From NCBI GenBank assembly GCA_050743265.1, contig JBOGEN010000114.1:16778-80777 (forward strand): a DNA stretch of 64,000 nucleotides. Reading direction: 5' to 3'. The notes beneath the pieces were generated by a model, which was not told where the DNA came from, made no database searches, and saw only the letters and a list, made by a program, of their open reading frames with translations. This stretch comes from JBOGEN01 sp050743265. Its GTDB lineage: Bacteria > Actinomycetota > Actinomycetes > JBOGEN01. A program made the position numbers and the translations under genes. The stretch's first letter is position 1. The number at the start of each line of letters is the position of its first letter. Shown here piece by piece: positions 59,481-64,000 of the stretch.

Positions 59481-60656
59481 ATGAGCATGCTCTACGGGCT
59501 GTCCGACGACGATCTCGACATCCAGGCTCGGGCACGCGCGCTCGTCGACGAGCTGATCCCGTACGAGGTCGAGGTCGAGATGGCCGGCGGCACGCTGCCG
59601 CCCGGGCTGGCCGAGAAGTACCGGCGCGAGGCCATCGCCCGTGGCCTGTACGCGACGAACATCCCGCACGAGCTGGGCGGGCAAGGGAGCACCACGCTGC
59701 AGCAGGTCCTCGTGCAGGAGCAGGTCGGCCGCGCCACCAACGCCCTCGGCTGGGTGATCGACACGCCACCGGGCTGGTTCGTCGACGTGGCGACGGCGTC
59801 CCAACGGGAGAGGTGGCTGCTGCCCACGGTGCGCGGCGAGCGCAAGGAGTGCTACGCGATCACCGAGGAGCACGCCGGGTCCGACCTGCGGGGCCTGGCC
59901 ACCACCGCACGCCGGCACGGCGACGGCTACCGGCTCGACGGAGTCAAGTGGCACGTCACCTCGTACAACGAGGCGTCGTACGTCTTCGTCCAGGCACGGC
60001 TCGTCGGGGGCGAGCACGACGGCGAGCACGCGATGTTCCTCGTCGACCTGCCCTCACCGGGCGTCCGCGTCGTGCGGACCCCGGCGTACAGCCACTCCTT
60101 CGGCCACCACCACCCGATCGTCGCGTTCGAGGGCGTGCAGGTGCCCGAGGGGAACCGGGTGGGCCGCGAGGGCGACGGCATGACCTTCGCGCGCGAGTGG
60201 TTCCGGTTCGAGCGGCTGATGGTGGCCGCCCGCTGTCTCGGTGCCGCGGAGCGCCTCGTGGACGAGGCCTCGGCGTTCGCCTCCGAGCGTACGGTCGGCG
60301 GCTCGGCCCTCGCGGAGCACCAGCTCGTGCAGGGGATGCTCGCGGACAGCCTCACCGAGCTCTTCGCCGCGCGCGCGATGACGTACGCCGTGGCCCGCGC
60401 CCTGGACGACGGCACCGACCGCAAGGTGGCGCACGCCCAGTGCTCGATGGCCAAGCTGTACGCCTCGGAGATGGCCGGACGGGTGGCCGACCGGGCCGTG
60501 CAGGTGTTCGGCGGCCGCGGCTACATGCGCGAGAACGTCGCGGAGCGGTTCTTCCGCGAGCTGCGCGTCGAGCGCATCTGGGAGGGCGCCAGCGAGGTGC
60601 AGCGAGTGATCATCGCCCGTCAGCTCGCGAAGCGGGGGGTCCGCAGCCTCGTGTGA
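59481..60656 (+). CDS. Acyl-CoA dehydrogenase
   Basis: 391 residues of the acyl-CoA dehydrogenase family. The catalytic base is Glu368 in RIWEGASEVQR, and the flavin-contact motifs CYAITEEHAGSDL and VKWHVTSYNEASY are present. It introduces a double bond into an acyl-CoA and passes electrons to ETF, whose genes are not in the window. The substrate may be betainyl-, crotonobetainyl- or short acyl-CoA, but this is open. ATG at 59481 follows GGAG; GTG at 59469 is the alternative. It begins 33 bases after operator copy 4. Confidence 0.9.
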   Translation: MSMLYGLSDDDLDIQARARALVDELIPYEVEVEMAGGTLPPGLAEKYRREAIARGLYATNIPHELGGQGSTTLQQVLVQEQVGRATNALGWVIDTPPGWFVDVATASQRERWLLPTVRGERKECYAITEEHAGSDLRGLATTARRHGDGYRLDGVKWHVTSYNEASYVFVQARLVGGEHDGEHAMFLVDLPSPGVRVVRTPAYSHSFGHHHPIVAFEGVQVPEGNRVGREGDGMTFAREWFRFERLMVAARCLGAAERLVDEASAFASERTVGGSALAEHQLVQGMLADSLTELFAARAMTYAVARALDDGTDRKVAHAQCSMAKLYASEMAGRVADRAVQVFGGRGYMRENVAERFFRELRVERIWEGASEVQRVIIARQLAKRGVRSLV

Positions 60657-60723
60657 CCGCGAGCGCCCGCACCTCGGCAGATATTCTCTCCGTATCGGAC
60701 GTTCGCGGCGAAAAGGATCACTC

Positions 60724-61890
60724 GTGCCCCCCACCACCGGCCGTCACTTCCTCCAGATCCCCGGGCCCACCAACGTCCCGGACGAGGTGCTCCGGGCCAT
60801 CGCGGCACCCACGATCGACCACCGCGGCCCCGAGTTCGCCCGGCTGACCCTCGAGGTCCTGGACGCGGTCAAGCCGGTCTTCGACACCGAGGGCCCGGTG
60901 ATCATCTACCCCGGCTCGGGCACGGGTGCGTGGGAGGCGGCGCTCGTCAACACGCTCAGCCCGGGTGACCGGGTGCTGGCGTTCGAGACCGGCCACTTCG
61001 CCACGCTGTGGCAGGCGATGGCGACCTCTCTCGGGCTCGAGGTGGACTTCGTCCCCGGCGACTGGCGGCACGGGGCCGACCCCGAGCAGGTGGCCGCGCG
61101 CCTGACCGCCGACACGGACCAAGCGATCAAGGCCGTCTGCGTCGTGCACAACGAGACGTCCACGGGGGTGGCGAGCCGCATCCCGGAGATCCGCGGCGCC
61201 ATCGACGCGGCCGGCCATCCGGCGCTCCTCCTCGTCGACACGATCTCCTCGCTGGCCTCGATCGAGTACCACCACGACGCGTGGGGGGTCGACGTCACCG
61301 TCGCCGGGTCGCAGAAGGGGCTCATGCTGCCGCCCGGGTTGAGCTTCAACGCCGTCAGCGACAAGGCGCTCGCCGCGTCGCGCACCGCGCGGCTGCCGAC
61401 GTCGTACTGGGACTGGGGGCCGATCCTCGAGGCCAACGCCAAGGGCTTCTTTCCGTACACCCCGGCGACCAACCTGCTCTACGGGCTGCGTACGGCCCTG
61501 CGGATGCTGCACGAGGAGGGGCTGCCGCAGGTGTTCGCGCGGCACGCGCGGCACGCCCGGGCCACCCGCGCCGCCGTCCGCGGGTGGGGGCTCGAGGTGC
61601 TCTGCGCCGACGAGCGCGAGCACTCCGGGTCGCTGACCGCCGTGCTCGTCCCGGAGGGGTACGACGCGGACGCCGTCCGCGAGGTCGCGCTGCAGCGGTA
61701 CGACATGTCGCTCGGCACCGGCCTGGGCAGGCTGGCCGGCAAGGTCTTCCGCATCGGCCACCTCGGCCACTTCAACGACCTCACCCTCGCCGGCACGCTG
61801 GGCGGCGTGCAGATGAGCCTGCGCGGCGCGGGCGTCCCGGTCGACCCGCGTGGCATGGAGAGCGCGCTCGCGCAGCTGGAGTCCGAGTGA
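60724..61890 (+). CDS. Class V aminotransferase (serine/alanine-glyoxylate type)
   Basis: 388 residues of fold-type I class V aminotransferases. The PLP lysine is in AGSQKGLMLPPG. The opening FLQIPGPTNVPDEVL and the IYPGSGTGAWEAALVN turn are those of serine-glyoxylate/alanine-glyoxylate aminotransferases. GTG at 60724 follows AAAAGGA. A GTGA overlap couples it to a glycolate-oxidase-type gene, so glyoxylate formed there could be converted to glycine here. A TATTCT box near 60682 may be its own -10. Confidence 0.9.
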   Translation: MPPTTGRHFLQIPGPTNVPDEVLRAIAAPTIDHRGPEFARLTLEVLDAVKPVFDTEGPVIIYPGSGTGAWEAALVNTLSPGDRVLAFETGHFATLWQAMATSLGLEVDFVPGDWRHGADPEQVAARLTADTDQAIKAVCVVHNETSTGVASRIPEIRGAIDAAGHPALLLVDTISSLASIEYHHDAWGVDVTVAGSQKGLMLPPGLSFNAVSDKALAASRTARLPTSYWDWGPILEANAKGFFPYTPATNLLYGLRTALRMLHEEGLPQVFARHARHARATRAAVRGWGLEVLCADEREHSGSLTAVLVPEGYDADAVREVALQRYDMSLGTGLGRLAGKVFRIGHLGHFNDLTLAGTLGGVQMSLRGAGVPVDPRGMESALAQLESE

Positions 61891-64000
61891 CCGCGGACCA
61901 GGAGGAGGGAGCGGCCACCGCGGCCACCGCAGTCGCCGACGACACCGGCGCGGACGCCGGGACGCGGCTCGAGCGGCTGCTCCGCCGGGACCTCGAGGGT
62001 GACGTCCGCTTCGACGACTACACCCGGCACCTGTTCTCCCGCGACGCGAGCATGTACGCGATCAGGCCGCTGGGCGTCGTGTTCCCCCGGCACGCGGGGG
62101 ACGTGGTCGCCGCCGTCCGCGCGGCTGCCGCCTGCGAGGTCCCGGTGGTCCCCCGCGGGGCCGGCACGAGCCTGGCCGGGCAGACCACGGGGCCCGGGCT
62201 CGTCGTCGACTGCTCCCGGTACATGAACCGCATCCTCGAGATCGACCCCGAGGCGCGGACGGCGGTCGTCGAGGTGGGCGTCGTCCAGGACCAGCTCAAC
62301 ACCGCAGCGGCGCCGTACGGGCTGATGTTCGGCCCGGACACGTCCACGAGCAACCGGGCCACGGTCGGCGGGATGGTCGGCAACAACTCCGCCGGCAGCG
62401 GCAGCGTGCGGTACGGCATGACGATCGACCACGTCCGCGCGCTCGACGTCGTACTCGCGGACGGGTCGCAGGCCCGCCTCGAGCCGGTGGACGAGGAGGA
62501 GCGTGCCGCGCGTGCCGCCCGCCCGACGCTGGAGGGACGCCTCTACGCGGAACTGCCCGCGCTGCTGCGCCGGCACGAGCGCGCGATCGCCGAGGACTTC
62601 CCGCCGTACTGGCGACGCGCCTGCGGGTACCGGCTGGACCGGCTCGCCGACGACACCGCGTTCGACCTCGCCAAGTTCGTGGTCGGCGCGGAGGGGACGC
62701 TGGTGTTCGCCACGTCCGTGCTGGTCGACCTCGTCCCGAAGCCGCGGCACAGCGCGTTCGCGGTGGGCCACTTCCACGCCGTCCCTGACGCCATCGCCGC
62801 GACCGGGGACGCGCTGTCCTGCGACCCCGCACAGGTCGAGATGCTGGACCGCACGATCCTCGACCTGTCCCGGACCCGGCCGGACTTCGTCGAGCTCGGC
62901 AAGAGCCTCGTCGGCGACCCGGAGGCCCTGCTGTTCGTCTCGTTCACCGGCGACGACGAGCAGTCCGTGGTCGAGCAGCTGGACGGGCTGACCGCCCTGT
63001 GGCAGTCCCACGGGCACGGCTACCACATCGCACGCGCGGTCACCGAGGCGGAGAAGGGCGCGCTGCTCAAGGTCCGCAAGTCCGGGCTCGGCCTGCTCAT
63101 GGCGGCCAGCGAGGGCAGCCGGCGTCCGGTCGCGTTCGTCGAGGACACCGCCGTCGACCCCGCGCACCTCGTCGACTACACGCAGCGGTTCAAGGACGTG
63201 CTCGACAGGCACGGGCTCCAGGCCGGCTTCTACGGCCACTGCTCGGTCGGCTGCCTGCACGTCCGCCCGTTCGTCGACGTCGGCGACCCTGCCGACGTGG
63301 CACGCATGCGTGCGGTCGCGGTGGAGGTGAAGGATCTCGTCCGCGAGTACGGCGGCGTGAACTCGAGCGAGCACGGCGACGGCCTGGCCCGCAGCGAGTT
63401 CAACCGGGACATCTTCGGTGACGACCTCTACGAGGCCATGCGGGAGGTCAAGCGCCTCTTCGACCCGGACGGGGTCCTCAACCCCGGCAAGATCGTGGAC
63501 GCGCAGGCGATGACGGAGAACCTGCGCGACGCGGCGCTCCCGCCCGCGCCCGAGCTGCGGACACGGCTCACGTTCGACGTGGTCGGCGGCATGCGCGGCG
63601 CGGCGGACCGGTGCATGAACATCGGCCTGTGCCGCAAGAGCGCGCCGGGGGCGATGTGCCCCTCGTACATCGCGACGCTGGAGGAGGAGCACTCGACCCG
63701 CGGACGCGCCAACGCGCTGGTCAAGGCGCTGAGCGAGCCCGACCCGGCGAGGTCGCTCGGCGACGAGCGGCTGCACGAGATCCTCGACCTCTGCCTCATG
63801 TGCAAGGCGTGCAAGAGCGAGTGCCCACTCGGGGTCGACATGGCCGCGCTGAAGACCGAGACGCTCTCGCACCACAACGACCTGCACGGCACGCCGCTGC
63901 GCTCGCGGGCGTTCGGCGCCATCCGCACGCTGAACCGGCTGGGTGCGGCGACGGCTCCGCTGTCGAACGTGCCGGCGCGGGCCCGTCCGCTGCGCCGGCT
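61887..64000 (+). CDS. FAD/Fe-S oxidoreductase, GlcD-GlcF fusion type (partial)
   Basis: The first 704 residues are present and the 3' end runs off the window. The N-half is a PCMH-type FAD oxidase (FPRHAGDVVAAVRAAAAC, PRGAGTSLAGQTTGPG, VGGMVGNNSAGSGSVRYG). The C-half begins with two Cys clusters, CMNIGLCRKSAPGAMCP and CLMCKACKSECPLG, for 4Fe-4S centres. This is the layout of fused glycolate or D-lactate dehydrogenases, about 950 residues when complete. GTG at 61887 overlaps the aminotransferase stop as GTGA. It probably oxidises a 2-hydroxy acid such as glycolate at the membrane. Confidence 0.9.
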   Translation, partial: MTADQEEGAATAATAVADDTGADAGTRLERLLRRDLEGDVRFDDYTRHLFSRDASMYAIRPLGVVFPRHAGDVVAAVRAAAACEVPVVPRGAGTSLAGQTTGPGLVVDCSRYMNRILEIDPEARTAVVEVGVVQDQLNTAAAPYGLMFGPDTSTSNRATVGGMVGNNSAGSGSVRYGMTIDHVRALDVVLADGSQARLEPVDEEERAARAARPTLEGRLYAELPALLRRHERAIAEDFPPYWRRACGYRLDRLADDTAFDLAKFVVGAEGTLVFATSVLVDLVPKPRHSAFAVGHFHAVPDAIAATGDALSCDPAQVEMLDRTILDLSRTRPDFVELGKSLVGDPEALLFVSFTGDDEQSVVEQLDGLTALWQSHGHGYHIARAVTEAEKGALLKVRKSGLGLLMAASEGSRRPVAFVEDTAVDPAHLVDYTQRFKDVLDRHGLQAGFYGHCSVGCLHVRPFVDVGDPADVARMRAVAVEVKDLVREYGGVNSSEHGDGLARSEFNRDIFGDDLYEAMREVKRLFDPDGVLNPGKIVDAQAMTENLRDAALPPAPELRTRLTFDVVGGMRGAADRCMNIGLCRKSAPGAMCPSYIATLEEEHSTRGRANALVKALSEPDPARSLGDERLHEILDLCLMCKACKSECPLGVDMAALKTETLSHHNDLHGTPLRSRAFGAIRTLNRLGAATAPLSNVPARARPLRR

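Noticed and set aside
61479..63887. An 800-codon minus-strand frame opposite the FAD/Fe-S gene
   Set aside because: The plus strand shows intact PCMH and 4Fe-4S motifs; the antisense frame is a codon-bias shadow.

Overview
This window comes from a very GC-rich actinobacterium. The signs are GTG/TTG starts, strong third-position GC, a Streptomyces-type gas-vesicle cluster, a GAF/ANTAR regulator, an ECF42 sigma factor with a YciI partner, and twin-arginine lipoproteins. The genus cannot be fixed from sequence alone. Genes are densely packed, and many neighbours overlap by GTGA or ATGA, so translational coupling is common. I saw no rRNA, tRNA, CRISPR array, phage or insertion sequence. No stretch above 300 bases is empty: the longest gap (55621-56012) holds a promoter, an operator and a gene remnant.

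Layout. 55-3490 (minus): PrpF-like isomerase, an unannotated 48-residue protein, D-2-hydroxyacid dehydrogenase and a two-gene AbrB-type membrane protein. 3644-7655: GH127 arabinofuranosidase with a clear promoter and LacI-type operator, a TrmO-like protein and a decayed GH5 glycosidase. 7812-13270 (plus): MFS transporter, amidohydrolase, D-serine/D-threonine-type PLP lyase, RidA and EamA exporter, which reads as a D-amino-acid-derivative catabolic unit. 13514-18964 (plus): nine-gene gas-vesicle cluster closed by a strong hairpin terminator. 19051-21607: DUF6328 protein, CaCA antiporter and GAF/ANTAR regulator.

32842-21647 (minus): two MFS transporters, a LysR regulator and then a seven-gene metabolic unit: FAD oxidoreductase, both aconitase-X subunits, a solute-binding protein, an IlvD/Edd dehydratase, a UGSC-family selenoprotein with an in-frame UGA, and its companion. 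33009-46191: methyltransferase, MMPL transporter, exported acetamidase-like protein, Pol IV with an HxlR regulator, an Asp-box propeller coupled to a MoaD/ThiS-like protein, threonine-synthase-like enzyme, SDR, PhzF-like protein, and ECF42 sigma with YciI.

46333-64000: a catabolic region tied together by four near-identical 16-bp palindromes. It contains a GbcA-like Rieske oxygenase, aldehyde dehydrogenase, a complete Pot-type ABC importer, class III aminotransferase, TetR regulator, NDP-forming acyl-CoA ligase, DAO-type FAD oxidase, acyl-CoA dehydrogenase, class V aminotransferase and a GlcD/GlcF-type FAD/Fe-S oxidoreductase cut by the window edge. The likely theme is uptake and oxidation of an amine or quaternary amine under TetR control.

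The most notable items are the UGA-containing selenoprotein with a SECIS-like hairpin inside the aconitase-X/IlvD unit, and the TetR palindrome regulon, one copy of which lies just upstream of a collapsed FAD-dependent gene.
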